From the IMG/VR virus record IMGVR_UViG_3300044991_001880, positions 1-44,928 of that record: a DNA stretch of 44,928 nt. The stretch is one strand, 5' to 3'. The DNA comes from a virus. The notes beneath the pieces are model-generated. The model did no database searches, was not told where the DNA came from, and saw nothing but the letters and a program-made list of their open reading frames with translations. Of this stretch, positions 32,195-40,011 are shown one piece after another; position 1 is the first letter of the stretch; each line of letters begins with the position of its first letter. A program made the position numbers and the translations under genes.

Positions 32195-32336
32195 GAAATA
32201 GCCGCCGGTCTCCTCATCTTTCCCGGCGGCGGCGCCGAGTGCACCATGGCGCCTCAGTAATGGGCTCAGGAACTGCTACCATTGGCAACTCCATCCCGCG
32301 TGACCCCGGCGGGTGTTCCGGATACGGGGAATCTTT
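32195..32336 (+). other. GC-rich structured non-coding region
   Basis: Against AT-rich DNA this stretch holds successive hairpins: GCCGCCGG with CCGGCGGC, GGCGCC with GGCGCC around GAGTGCACCAT, AATGG with CCATT, and CCCGC with GCGGG. It also contains GGCTCAGGAAC (32263-32273), an 11-mer found in both tRNA-like RNAs (minus strand, 1840-1850 and 2814-2824). It may be a leader RNA or origin-associated structure. It precedes the small membrane protein and primase genes. Confidence 0.45.
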
Positions 32337-32374
32337 ACAGGCTGATCATGAATTTTAAAACGAAAGGGGCAAAT

Positions 32375-32542
32375 ATGATCGATACGGTGCTGGCAATTGT
32401 TAAGACGTGGGTGCATATCGGTATTGGATTGGCCTGCATGATGGCCGTGTTCGTATCGTTTTCGGCGGTGCTGTCCGAATACGATAAACATCTGGATCGG
32501 AAAGAAGCGGAGAAAGAAAGGAAACGCAATGAACGTGCTTGA
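32375..32542 (+). CDS. Small single-span membrane protein
   Basis: This 55-residue protein starts at ATG 32375 after AAAGGGG. One hydrophobic segment (VHIGIGLACMMAVFVSFSAV, residues about 12-32) is followed by a highly charged tail (KEAEKERKRNERA). It overlaps the primase start by 14 bases. The role is unknown; membrane tethering of replication is only a thought. Confidence 0.55.
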   Translation: MIDTVLAIVKTWVHIGIGLACMMAVFVSFSAVLSEYDKHLDRKEAEKERKRNERA

Positions 32543-33986
32543 TCTGGCCATGAATCACGGGCTCCAGCCGAAACACGTATCATCTGCGAAGGGCGGGGAG
32601 TTCGCTTCTGCCTGCCCGATGTGTGGCGGGAATGACCGGTTCCGGATTTGGCCAGAGCAGAACGCTGGCACCGGGTCGTACTGGTGCCGACAGTGCGGGG
32701 TGCATGGAGACCGGATTCAGTTCGTGATCGAGACAAAAGGCGTGAAGTATCCCGAAGCCTGCCGGATTACGGGCGACGTTCCGGCCGATCGAAAAACGGC
32801 ATCGTTTGGTTATAAGGCGCCTCCGGTGCTCAAGCCCATTGTTGAAAAGCCTGCTTATCATCCCAAAGAGAAATCCCAGGCATCGGGAGTGGTCGATGGG
32901 GACCGGTGGGCGGAGCATGCCGAGAAGCTGGTGGGCTGGGCGGCAAAACGGCTGCCTGGGTCGGATGGGGAAACACTGCTTCGGTCAAAGGGCATCGGGG
33001 CGGATACGGCCGAAAAATTCCGGCTGGGGTGGATATCCGAAGACATTTATCGGCAGCGGGATTCCTGGGGGCTGCCGGAAGTCATGAGCGAGAAGACCGG
33101 AAAGCCGAAACGGTTATGGTTTCCTGCCGGGCTGGTGATACCGAACATGGTTTCTCTTTTGGATGGGCGGCAAACGATCGATCGGATCCGGATTCGGCGT
33201 CCAGACGGCGAGCCCCGATATTACCGCATACCCGGACCCGATTCCCGGCAATTGATCACCGGAACACCCGGACGGTTTGCCCTGGTCGTGGAGTCGGAAC
33301 TGGATGCCATGCTGATGGATCAGCTTGTCGGCAACGTGATGGGCATTATCGCCATCGGAACCAGTCACGCCAAACCAGACAAACACGCGCAAGCGGTGCT
33401 GTCGGCGGCAAACAGCATCATTGTTGCGCTCGATAACGACGAAGCTGGCCAGTCTGCTTTCCCCTGGTGGCGAGAAAATTATCCAAGAGTTGTATGGCAC
33501 CCGGTACCTGCCGGAAAAGACCCCTCAGAGGCGCACCAGCAAAAAATTGATCTTCACGCATGGGCAATATCGGGTTTGCCATCCGGATTTCGCTCAGCGC
33601 TATCACAGGCGGCCAGACGGGCAAAATCTCAGTCGGTCAACACCGCCAAAACCGAATCACGGGAATTTTCAGAGCCGGATCATGACAGACATGATGCCAT
33701 CGATGCCGATGATCCAGCTCTGAAAACGTCTGTGACGGCGGCCGTATCTGCCCAGGAACCTATTGCAGAGCTTCAGTCTCTGCTCAGCAAAAACCGGGCG
33801 ATAACGATTACCGTGACGGCCAGCCGGTTGTCATTGTCGGCGCCTTCCGACTGGCGGAGGCGGCATGAACAGACATTTTCTCGGATATCCCGATTGATTT
33901 ATTTCGATTCGGACGTGTTTGGATATTTACACGCCCATGGAGCCAACAACATCAACGCAAACAATTTACTGGAGGCCAGACAATGA
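32529..33986 (+). CDS. Zinc-ribbon TOPRIM DNA primase
   Basis: This 485-residue protein makes RNA primers for phage replication. The N-terminal zinc ribbon has Cys29, Cys32, Cys53 and Cys56 (CPMC and CRQC), as in phage T7/P4-like primases. The TOPRIM domain is near residues 250-320, with VVESELDAMLMDQL and ALDNDEAG as metal-binding motifs. The C-terminal 130 residues are low in conserved features and may contact the helicase. It overlaps both neighbours. Confidence 0.88.
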   Translation: MNVLDLAMNHGLQPKHVSSAKGGEFASACPMCGGNDRFRIWPEQNAGTGSYWCRQCGVHGDRIQFVIETKGVKYPEACRITGDVPADRKTASFGYKAPPVLKPIVEKPAYHPKEKSQASGVVDGDRWAEHAEKLVGWAAKRLPGSDGETLLRSKGIGADTAEKFRLGWISEDIYRQRDSWGLPEVMSEKTGKPKRLWFPAGLVIPNMVSLLDGRQTIDRIRIRRPDGEPRYYRIPGPDSRQLITGTPGRFALVVESELDAMLMDQLVGNVMGIIAIGTSHAKPDKHAQAVLSAANSIIVALDNDEAGQSAFPWWRENYPRVVWHPVPAGKDPSEAHQQKIDLHAWAISGLPSGFRSALSQAARRAKSQSVNTAKTESREFSEPDHDRHDAIDADDPALKTSVTAAVSAQEPIAELQSLLSKNRAITITVTASRLSLSAPSDWRRRHEQTFSRISRLIYFDSDVFGYLHAHGANNINANNLLEARQ

Positions 33987-34210
33987 AAGCAGCGATCAAC
34001 GTAGATGGATTGTTATCAATCGAACGGGCAGGCATTTTACAGCGCCAATATTGCCCATATCATCCCACCGAAGGCCAGAACGAGTGCGGCGACTGGTGCC
34101 CGCAGTTCGGGGAGCCGGATATCCTGGAGCGGAGGCTGATATCGATATCGCTTTGCAATGGCAAACTGATCAAGTGTGAATCTCTGGACGACAAGCGCAT
34201 TCGGGGGTGA
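33983..34210 (+). CDS. Small Cys/His-rich protein
   Basis: This 75-residue protein has a possible zinc site formed by C-x2-H and two further Cys (YCPYHPTEGQNECGDWCPQF). It starts within the primase stop (ATGA overlap), so it belongs to the replication operon. No family is recognised. Confidence 0.6.
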   Translation: MKAAINVDGLLSIERAGILQRQYCPYHPTEGQNECGDWCPQFGEPDILERRLISISLCNGKLIKCESLDDKRIRG

Positions 34211-34213
34211 TGC

Positions 34214-34921
34214 ATGCCATATTTCGAAATCAACTGCGAAGTCTGCGGAAAATACAGCCGGGAATGGCGGGATTCAAAGCCTCATCGGTTCTGCTCGATC
34301 GGATGCCAGAAAATCGGGATGCGGGGCCAGGGCACCAAACCCAATAAGTACGTTATCGATCCCAGGCATCATGACCGGATACGCAGGGCATACCTGAACC
34401 CGACCGGCAATGGCGAAATCAAAGAGCTGGCCAGTTGGCTTGGGGTGCCTCGGTGGAAGCTGTCCCGGTTTGCTGTCACGATGGGATGGGTAAACAAAAC
34501 GGTAAAATCAAAACCGTGGACGAATGAGGAAGATCAGTTACTTGAAAACCTGTCCCGGTATTGTGTCGATAAGATATCGCAAAAATTCAAAGAGCATGGA
34601 TATCACAGAACGCCGACCGCGATTGCTATGAGACTGAAACGCAAACGATTGACGACGAATATCAGAGGATATTCCGCGTACAAATTATCAGAATGCCTGG
34701 GGATTGACGAAAAAGGAGTTACCCGGCTGATCAAGTTGGGAAAAATCAAGGCGGATCGTCGTGGCACCGATCGCACCGAACAACAGGGCGGGGATGCCTA
34801 CTACATCCAGCCATGGAATATCCGGCAATATGTGATCGACTACATCGGCGAAATCGACCTGCGGAAAGTCGATAAATACTGGCTGGTGGACATTCTACCG
34901 AATCAAACGGCGTTGGTATAG
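34214..34921 (+). CDS. Zinc-finger and HTH DNA-binding protein
   Basis: This 235-residue protein has an N-terminal treble-clef-like zinc finger (CEVCGKYSREW then FCSIGCQK, residues 8-32). A helix-turn-helix-like segment follows (IKELASWLGVPRWKLSRFAV, about 68-87), then a Myb/SANT-like helical region (WTNEEDQLLENLSRYCVDKI) and another HTH (YKLSECLGIDEKGVTRLIKL). Proteins with this mix occur in phage replication or late-control regions. It is probably a sequence-specific regulator. Confidence 0.65.
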   Translation: MPYFEINCEVCGKYSREWRDSKPHRFCSIGCQKIGMRGQGTKPNKYVIDPRHHDRIRRAYLNPTGNGEIKELASWLGVPRWKLSRFAVTMGWVNKTVKSKPWTNEEDQLLENLSRYCVDKISQKFKEHGYHRTPTAIAMRLKRKRLTTNIRGYSAYKLSECLGIDEKGVTRLIKLGKIKADRRGTDRTEQQGGDAYYIQPWNIRQYVIDYIGEIDLRKVDKYWLVDILPNQTALV

Positions 34922-34933
34922 GAAGGAGGCAAC

Positions 34934-35383
34934 ATGGCAGGACGCGGCACCCTCGAATCAAACGCCATCCTGGCGTTGACGGAAACATTTGTCGTGCAGT
35001 TTCTCGAACAAGTCACCATGACCGCCACCCTGCGGCCAATCATCGATGATATTCGAATTGAACTGAATGCGTCCTGGTTGGAATGGACTGAAAAGATCAC
35101 GATCAAAGACCATGCCCGCATCGAGCGCAAGATTACCAAACTGTCCGACCGGCTGCCGATGGACAGGCCCATCGATATGATCGAAATGGTGACGTTTGTC
35201 ATATCGACCCTGGAAGATTTCGCAAAAAAATTACAGCCACACAAACGGCTGGTGATCAATCGGCTCATTTTGGCAATACTGAAGCTGCATGAATATTATT
35301 CAGACCCCAACAACCATGATTTCGATTATCTGTTATCGGGGGCTCAGGCGGCCGATGCCTGGGAAATGGAGGCGATCGTTTGA
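34934..35383 (+). CDS. Uncharacterised helical protein
   Basis: This 149-residue all-helical protein starts after GGAAGGAGG and has no motif I recognise. LDHARIERKITKL-like helices (KDHARIERKITKLSDRLPMD) and a Lys-rich region are seen. It lies among zinc-finger proteins in the early operon and is followed one base later by the next start. Confidence 0.55.
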   Translation: MAGRGTLESNAILALTETFVVQFLEQVTMTATLRPIIDDIRIELNASWLEWTEKITIKDHARIERKITKLSDRLPMDRPIDMIEMVTFVISTLEDFAKKLQPHKRLVINRLILAILKLHEYYSDPNNHDFDYLLSGAQAADAWEMEAIV

Positions 35384-35384
35384 C

Positions 35385-35957
35385 ATGAAAACACGCAAAT
35401 TCGGAACCAGAAACTGTGAGATTTGCGGCCGTGAATTCGAAGCATTCCGCGATGGTCACCACCATTGCAGCAGGAATTGCTATCAAAAAGCGCTGTATAA
35501 AAAAGCCCGCCAGGCTGCGGGAGAAAAACCGCCGGTAATGTGTGACCAGTGCGGCGAAACGATTCCTCCCAGGCGCCGGATGACAAAAGGCAAACACTTC
35601 TGCTCGGCGACATGCAAACAGAGATATTACCAGGCGGAGAAAGATGCATCCAAAGAAACAGTAACCATGTCGCAGACCTGCTGCTGCTGCGGAAAGGTTT
35701 TCGAGTACGCATTCGACAGCCATTACCGGATTTATTGCAGTCGGGAGTGTCGAATCAAGAAAACCCGGCAGAATACATCCAGACACATAAAATTCAAACG
35801 TACTTCGGGCGCTGTAAAGGCCAATTGCCCGAGGTGCAAGCGGGATCATTACATCAATATCGAGTACATTGGCACCGGAACCCCCCGTTTTTTTTGTGTG
35901 GAGTGTGCGCATGTCAAAAACCATAACGAGTTTGAAGAGTCTCGGGTGATGGCATGA
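35385..35957 (+). CDS. Multi-zinc-finger protein
   Basis: This 190-residue protein carries four Cys-rich modules: CEICGREFEAFRDGHHHCSRNC (residues 10-31, shown as CEICGREF and HHHCSRNC), CDQCGETI with FCSATCKQ, CCCCGKVF with YCSRECRI, and CPRCKRD with FFCVECAH. Each resembles a treble-clef or FCS-type zinc finger. It is probably a DNA- or RNA-binding protein. Start 35385 is preferred over an upstream ATG overlapping the previous gene. Confidence 0.65.
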   Translation: MKTRKFGTRNCEICGREFEAFRDGHHHCSRNCYQKALYKKARQAAGEKPPVMCDQCGETIPPRRRMTKGKHFCSATCKQRYYQAEKDASKETVTMSQTCCCCGKVFEYAFDSHYRIYCSRECRIKKTRQNTSRHIKFKRTSGAVKANCPRCKRDHYINIEYIGTGTPRFFCVECAHVKNHNEFEESRVMA

Positions 35958-36118
35958 AAATGTGTCGATGCTGCGGCAAGCGTTATGCGGCCGGATATGT
36001 TGTCCGGCATGGCATCTATCTGGATAAATTATGTGTGAAATGCTGGAAAAAAGGGGATGTGGAGGGTGAAAACAAGCGAAATTACCAGCCAGGAAGTTTC
36101 AAACGTGGAAAATCTTGA
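35954..36118 (+). CDS. Small zinc-ribbon protein
   Basis: This 54-residue protein starts by ATGA overlap with its neighbour. It has CRCCGKRYAAGYVVRHGIYL followed by LCVKCW, a single C4 zinc ribbon. It is one of a run of small Cys-rich early proteins and is too short for many gene finders. Function is unknown. Confidence 0.6.
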   Translation: MKMCRCCGKRYAAGYVVRHGIYLDKLCVKCWKKGDVEGENKRNYQPGSFKRGKS

Positions 36119-36293
36119 ATTATACGAACGGATGGAGTCCGTATCGGATGAAATGTCATTTTTGGCATCTATTATGATCACATACAAGGGAAAAAACCGG
36201 AAAAAATACATTAAACATGGGCAGGAACTCTTGGGGGCATCGGTTGCGCTGAGGGGATGGGCGCTAAGCATCATGGAGGAACAAAACCAATGA
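36105..36293 (+). CDS. Small helical early protein
   Basis: This 62-residue helical protein with the GTG start at 36105 (AGGAAG upstream) gives only a 14-base overlap with the zinc ribbon gene; an ATG at 36057 is also possible. It contains MESVSDEMSFLASIMITYKG and a basic turn KNRKKYIKH. It shares ATGA with the following ATPase gene. No family recognised. Confidence 0.5.
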   Translation: MENLELYERMESVSDEMSFLASIMITYKGKNRKKYIKHGQELLGASVALRGWALSIMEEQNQ

Positions 36294-36865
36294 AAAAAAA
36301 CATTATCGCCTTTTCGGGGGCGCATGGCACCGGAAAAACAACATCGGTGTTTGAATTGGCCACGGCGCTCAAAAAAAGCGGTATCGATGTTGGTATCGTG
36401 CTGGAAGCCGCTCGGGAATGCCCATATCCGGTAATGTCGATTTATAAGGACAAGCCATCAGATCATGCGCAGCAATGGATTTTTGCCCGTCAAATGATGT
36501 GTGAGATCGAGGCCAGCGAAAAATACGATGTGGTGGTTACCGACCGTACGCCGGTGGACTGCATTGGATATACCAGATATGCTGGATATCATAATCTGGC
36601 CAATTCGATGGGTTCGTATATACAGCATCATGCGCCGAGATATCATTGTGTTCTGTTCAAGTTCGCTCACGATAACCCGTATTGTCATGAGGATGGATTT
36701 CGCAATACCGATATGGCGTCCAGGATGAAAATTGAGGAGTTGATTATGGACTCATACAATTATCAGAGGATAAAACTTGATATATGGAAACCGTCCATGT
36801 TGGAAACCCTGATTGGTACTGTGAAAGGTACCATTGCTGGATGTTCCGGTCGGCCTGTGAGCTGA
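36290..36865 (+). CDS. P-loop ATPase/kinase-like protein (AAA_28/NadR-like)
   Basis: This 191-residue protein has Walker A GAHGTGKTT at residues 10-18, a DR motif (VVVTDRTPVDCIGYTRY near 86-102) and a C-terminal helical lid. It resembles small ATPases and kinases of the NadR/AAA_28 type common in phages, which may phosphorylate nucleotides or cofactors. The start at 36290 is coupled by ATGA to the upstream gene. The substrate is unknown. Confidence 0.75.
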   Translation: MKKNIIAFSGAHGTGKTTSVFELATALKKSGIDVGIVLEAARECPYPVMSIYKDKPSDHAQQWIFARQMMCEIEASEKYDVVVTDRTPVDCIGYTRYAGYHNLANSMGSYIQHHAPRYHCVLFKFAHDNPYCHEDGFRNTDMASRMKIEELIMDSYNYQRIKLDIWKPSMLETLIGTVKGTIAGCSGRPVS

Positions 36866-37386
36866 GGCGGAAAATGGCCGTTCGAAGCGGCGCTAACCGG
36901 TATGAAAACGTTTATAGATTGGCCATGTGTAATAACTGCGAACAGGAGACAACAATTATGAAAACAGAAGAACCGAAAAAGAAATTATGCAATGGATGCG
37001 ATACGTGGAAAGAGCTGGAGGCATTCCATATCAACCACGCCAAAAAGGATGGGCGGGAATCGCAATGTAAAGATTGCCGGAACAAGACCAAACAGATCAA
37101 CAAAAGCCGGATGAAGGCCGCAGAGACAGAATTTATGGATCAAAAAAACGACCCGGCGCCAGTAACTCATCCGGTTGATGCGGCGCCGCAGTCGGTATCT
37201 TTGCCGATGGTGATGCCTGCGCATGATTTTTCTATGCAATACACCCTTACGCTTGATTTTTCCGAATATCCATATCTGCTGGAGAACCTCAAAAAAGATG
37301 CATTCAAGCAATTTCGAACCACAGAGAATCATCTGCTGTCTATTTTGGATGGGCATCTGAAAATGGTTGATTATTTGACAGCGTAA
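36784..37386 (+). CDS. Zinc-finger protein with two Cys modules
   Basis: This is a 200-residue protein if started at 36784 (82-base overlap with the ATPase gene). The N-terminal part has WYCERYHCWMFRSACELRRK and MCNNC, a phage-type zinc module. A second module, KLCNGCDTWKELEAFHINHA with CKDCRNK, is the kind found in phage regulatory proteins. An alternative start at 36958, with GGAGACAAC upstream, would keep only the second module. The C-terminal 70 residues are hydrophobic and helical. Probably a regulator. Confidence 0.6.
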   Translation: METVHVGNPDWYCERYHCWMFRSACELRRKMAVRSGANRYENVYRLAMCNNCEQETTIMKTEEPKKKLCNGCDTWKELEAFHINHAKKDGRESQCKDCRNKTKQINKSRMKAAETEFMDQKNDPAPVTHPVDAAPQSVSLPMVMPAHDFSMQYTLTLDFSEYPYLLENLKKDAFKQFRTTENHLLSILDGHLKMVDYLTA

Positions 37387-37388
37387 TC

Positions 37389-38129
37389 ATGACACAAGAC
37401 CTGCAAGACATTATCGACAAGAGCCGCTCCACCGATGTTACGGCCCTGGTATCCGCCAAAGAATCAGCCAAACGGCGCATGATGGAGGACGGCAGCCCGG
37501 CGAACATATCATCGTTTGAGCGGGCATCCGCTGCCCTGGAGAAGGCTCTTGAAAAGCAGAAGCCGCTGCCGGTGGAAGAGGCTCCAGCCGAAGTGGTGCC
37601 CCGTTTTCGAAACACGGCCGAGGTCATGAAATTTTTGCAGGCCGAAGGCTACAAGATCAAGAAAAGTAAGCTGTACAACGACGTGAAGGCCGGTTTTCTG
37701 GCCCAGTCTGAAGACGGCAGTTTCTCTCAGAATGACGTGCTGGCCTACGTGCACACGCAAAGTTTGGACAAGATAGCCGACAACAAGGCAGGAAAACTCG
37801 ATGCGTTGAGTGAAAAACGGCTGGAGAAAGAAGTCGAGAAGCTCACGGTTCAGGTTGAGAAATTGACCTGGGACATGAACCGAGACCAGGGGAAATATTT
37901 GCTCAAGGAAGATGTGCGGACGGAGCTGGCCATGAAGATCAGCGTATTCGAGGCCGGGTTCAAGCATGTTGTGGCGACATCGGCCAGTGACTGGTCGGCT
38001 GCCATCGGCGGGGAGCCGGGAAAGTATCAGATATTGATCGACCAGATCAACAACGCCATCGATGCGCTGCTGGGGGAGTTTGCGGAGTGTGAGGAGTTGG
38101 ATGTGGTAGTTGAGAAGTATGAAGTATGA
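37389..38129 (+). CDS. Terminase small subunit-like DNA-binding protein
   Basis: In this 246-residue protein, residues about 70-115 form a winged-helix-like DNA-binding segment (NTAEVMKFLQAEGYKIKKSK then LYNDVKAG). A coiled coil follows, RLEKEVEKLTVQVEKLTWDM, and a C-terminal region with AMKISVFEAGFKHVVATSAS. This layout resembles Nu1-type small terminase subunits that bind the packaging site. The large subunit lies 3.6 kb downstream rather than next to it, with the TIGR-Tas module between. Confidence is moderate because no enzyme motif exists. Confidence 0.6.
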   Translation: MTQDLQDIIDKSRSTDVTALVSAKESAKRRMMEDGSPANISSFERASAALEKALEKQKPLPVEEAPAEVVPRFRNTAEVMKFLQAEGYKIKKSKLYNDVKAGFLAQSEDGSFSQNDVLAYVHTQSLDKIADNKAGKLDALSEKRLEKEVEKLTVQVEKLTWDMNRDQGKYLLKEDVRTELAMKISVFEAGFKHVVATSASDWSAAIGGEPGKYQILIDQINNAIDALLGEFAECEELDVVVEKYEV

Positions 38130-38198
38130 AGGATAAATTATGAAATAAAATCAATCCTTCAGCGTTCATACTTCATACTTCATTTTTCATACTTTTTT
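38112..38198. repeat. Heptad-repeat hairpin element 7
   Basis: GAAGTATGAAGTATGAAGGA heptads overlap the 3' end and stop of the small terminase-like gene. They pair with CATACTTCATACTTCAT units ending in a T run. The next gene at 38213 has its own ribosome site (AAAGGAG) beyond it. This is the only full copy outside the structural operon. Confidence 0.75.
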
Positions 38199-38212
38199 AG
38201 AAAGGAGTGACA

Positions 38213-38410
38213 ATGGGAACCAAAATTGAAGATATCGCCTACGTTTCGCAATTAATTTACACAATCGGGGAGACTCATTTTACCCACCCCGACCCGGTGG
38301 CCCGCCTGTTTGCGGCTGGTATGGCTGTCGATCAGGCATTGATGTGTCTGATGCAAGATATGTTGCTGAGGCATCCCAGGGAGCCAGAAACAATATGCGC
38401 CGGTGGATAA
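38213..38410 (+). CDS. Small uncharacterised protein
   Basis: This 65-residue protein has a strong ribosome site and the start ATG at 38213. It is helical (ARLFAAGMAVDQALMCLMQD) with no recognised motif, and follows heptad element 7. Function is unknown. Confidence 0.55.
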   Translation: MGTKIEDIAYVSQLIYTIGETHFTHPDPVARLFAAGMAVDQALMCLMQDMLLRHPREPETICAGG

Positions 38411-38922
38411 CACGCCTGGCGGGTCTGGCAATGGTGCTATTGTCTGCCATCGATGCAGACAACGCATTTATTTCCACCGTACATGACGATTTGCCACGAC
38501 CGGTGATCGTAGATTTTGGAGTGATTTATATTTTGGAGGCGGATGAAACATGGAAAACGAGCGATTTATTGACCGATGGGCGGAACAAACTACCACTGGC
38601 GGGCTTAAAAGATGGCAGAAAATACGAATTTATCAAGGAGGAAAAATGGAAGACCAGAAACCGTACAAACCATTTGAATTCTGGGCGGAGGAAGCCGTCG
38701 AAACCCACCACGAAATTGACCGGGTACGGTTCATCGACGCGTGGGAAGAAATGGAAGCCGAAGTCCACCATATCGCAGTCACGAAAGGCTGGTGGGACTC
38801 CGACCGGTCGGATGGTGAAATCATTGCCCTCATCCACAGCGAATTGTCGGAATGCCTCGAAGCCTGCCGGAAAGGATACCCAAAAGACAAACACCTCCCG
38901 CACCGAATCAATAACGAAGTAG
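38395..38922 (+). CDS. Possible exported ORF overlapping the MazG-like gene
   Basis: The ATG at 38395 (AGGGAG upstream) opens with a signal-like stretch (WITRLAGLAMVLLSAIDADN). The first 80 codons fill an otherwise gene-less 235 bases and look protein-like. From 38646 on, the frame lies under the MazG-like gene and becomes a basic low-complexity sequence typical of a shadow frame. It may be a real short gene whose 3' end was lost by a frameshift, or a chance ORF. Confidence 0.35.
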   Translation: MRRWITRLAGLAMVLLSAIDADNAFISTVHDDLPRPVIVDFGVIYILEADETWKTSDLLTDGRNKLPLAGLKDGRKYEFIKEEKWKTRNRTNHLNSGRRKPSKPTTKLTGYGSSTRGKKWKPKSTISQSRKAGGTPTGRMVKSLPSSTANCRNASKPAGKDTQKTNTSRTESITK

Positions 38923-39050
38923 AACTTGCTGATGCCGTGATCCGTATTATGGATTTTGCCGGGGCGAAGGGGTGGGATGTGTGCGGGGCGCTCGCGGAGA
39001 AGGTGGAGTATAACCGGACGCGGCCGTTTAAGCACGGGAAACGGTTTTGA
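38646..39050 (+). CDS. MazG-like nucleotide pyrophosphohydrolase
   Basis: This 134-residue protein starts at 38646 after AAGGAGG. It shows the all-alpha NTP pyrophosphatase pattern: LIHSELSECLEACRKG (ExxE) and INNEVELADAVIRIMDFA (ExxxD), with a lysine-rich link between. Such phage enzymes hydrolyse (d)NTPs or alarmone-like nucleotides and may alter host stress signalling. An in-frame extension to 38550 (MENERFIDRWAEQ) is possible. It lies directly upstream of the hairpin and tas gene. Confidence 0.75.
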   Translation: MEDQKPYKPFEFWAEEAVETHHEIDRVRFIDAWEEMEAEVHHIAVTKGWWDSDRSDGEIIALIHSELSECLEACRKGYPKDKHLPHRINNEVELADAVIRIMDFAGAKGWDVCGALAEKVEYNRTRPFKHGKRF

Positions 39051-39062
39051 TGTGGAATAACA

Positions 39063-39085
39063 AACCGTGACGATGTGTCACGGTT
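39063..39085 (+). promoter_or_regulatory. Perfect hairpin just upstream of the tas gene
   Basis: AACCGTGAC (39063-39071) and GTCACGGTT (39077-39085) form a perfect 9-bp stem with loop GATGT. It ends about 15 bases before the tas start and just before its ribosome site (AAAAAGGAG). It could be an mRNA stem controlling ribosome access, a weak terminator of the upstream operon, or a dyad operator. Confidence 0.55.
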
Positions 39086-39100
39086 CAAAAAGGAGTGTTT

Positions 39101-40009
39101 ATGGAAATTTTTGATCCTAAAAAAATTGATGAAAACGTGATTCGTAACTTGAATTTTCTTTGCACGACCAATGACAGCTTAACAAAAATGACGACATCCA
39201 TTTCAAACAGGCTGAAAGCGTTGAATCCTGAGATGAATAAAAAACATGAGGAAGCGTATTCGGAGCTTGAAAAATTCAATGGTAAAATCGTTAGAAGAAT
39301 TGAAAAAGAAATTGAATACTTCCCTGTTTGGTCGGCCTGGATGAAAGATATCAAAGGCATTGGCCCATTTCTGGCCGGGAATTTGATACTGCTCTATTAT
39401 TACAAATTTATACCGGTGTGCAAATCATGCGGTGGTGATTTGGTAAAAGCCGAAATCAAAGATCAGCCTGAGAAGAAAGCGAAAAAAGCGAAGAAAGTTA
39501 TCATCGATGATTCGGATAATGGTGAAAGAAAGCAGTTTGTATGTGCTGCCTGTCATAAGGTTTCATCGGGTGATGGTGTTTTGAAGCATAGAATAGATGT
39601 TCGGGACTTTCCGAATGTGTCCGCCTGGTGGCATTACATGGGCGAGCATATTGTCGATGGCAAAAAGCCAAAAATGAGTAAAGGCGTGAAATGTACATGG
39701 TCGCCGAAGGGCAGGAAGATATCTTTTATGATCGGGGATCAGGTCAATCGCAGAGATGAAAATCATGATTACAAAAAATTCATGATTGAAACCAAAACCA
39801 AACTTCATTCTTATTACCCGGACAGGTCAGACATGCATATTCATAAAATGGCCAGGATGCAGACAAGTAAATTGTTTTTGAGCCATTTATGGCATGTTGC
39901 CAGAGAGATAGAGGGGAAAAGTACCCGTGGGATTTATGCAGATGTTATTTTGGGGCATACGGGGATTATTCCGCCTTATTATTGGGGTGGATGGGATAGC
40001 TTATTCTGA
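39101..40009 (+). CDS. tasA: Tas protein of a TIGR-Tas system, nuclease-less (TasA-like)
   Basis: This 302-residue protein starts at ATG 39101 after AAAAAGGAG. Residues about 80-103 (WMKDIKGIGPFLAGNLILLY) are the helix-hairpin-helix-type core shared by Nop-domain snoRNP proteins and IS110 transposases. A zinc ribbon is inserted after it (CKSC near 109, CAAC near 151). Further on are SAWWHYMGEHIVDGKKPK, a basic KGRKISFMIGDQV segment and a C-terminal helical region with HIHKMARMQTSKLFLSHLWH. I see no HNH or RuvC motif, so it matches the stand-alone form of Tas proteins. In known TIGR-Tas systems the Nop-type protein binds the dual-spacer guide RNA. Here the guide array begins two bases after the stop. 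Identity as Tas rests on this linkage and the Nop-like core. Confidence 0.8.
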   Translation: MEIFDPKKIDENVIRNLNFLCTTNDSLTKMTTSISNRLKALNPEMNKKHEEAYSELEKFNGKIVRRIEKEIEYFPVWSAWMKDIKGIGPFLAGNLILLYYYKFIPVCKSCGGDLVKAEIKDQPEKKAKKAKKVIIDDSDNGERKQFVCAACHKVSSGDGVLKHRIDVRDFPNVSAWWHYMGEHIVDGKKPKMSKGVKCTWSPKGRKISFMIGDQVNRRDENHDYKKFMIETKTKLHSYYPDRSDMHIHKMARMQTSKLFLSHLWHVAREIEGKSTRGIYADVILGHTGIIPPYYWGGWDSLF

Positions 40010-40011
40010 AG

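Noticed and set aside
39101-40009. IS110 family transposase
   Set aside because: The GIGPFLAG region is shared with IS110, but no N-terminal DEDD (RuvC-like) catalytic domain is visible, no element ends are seen, and a guide array follows directly.
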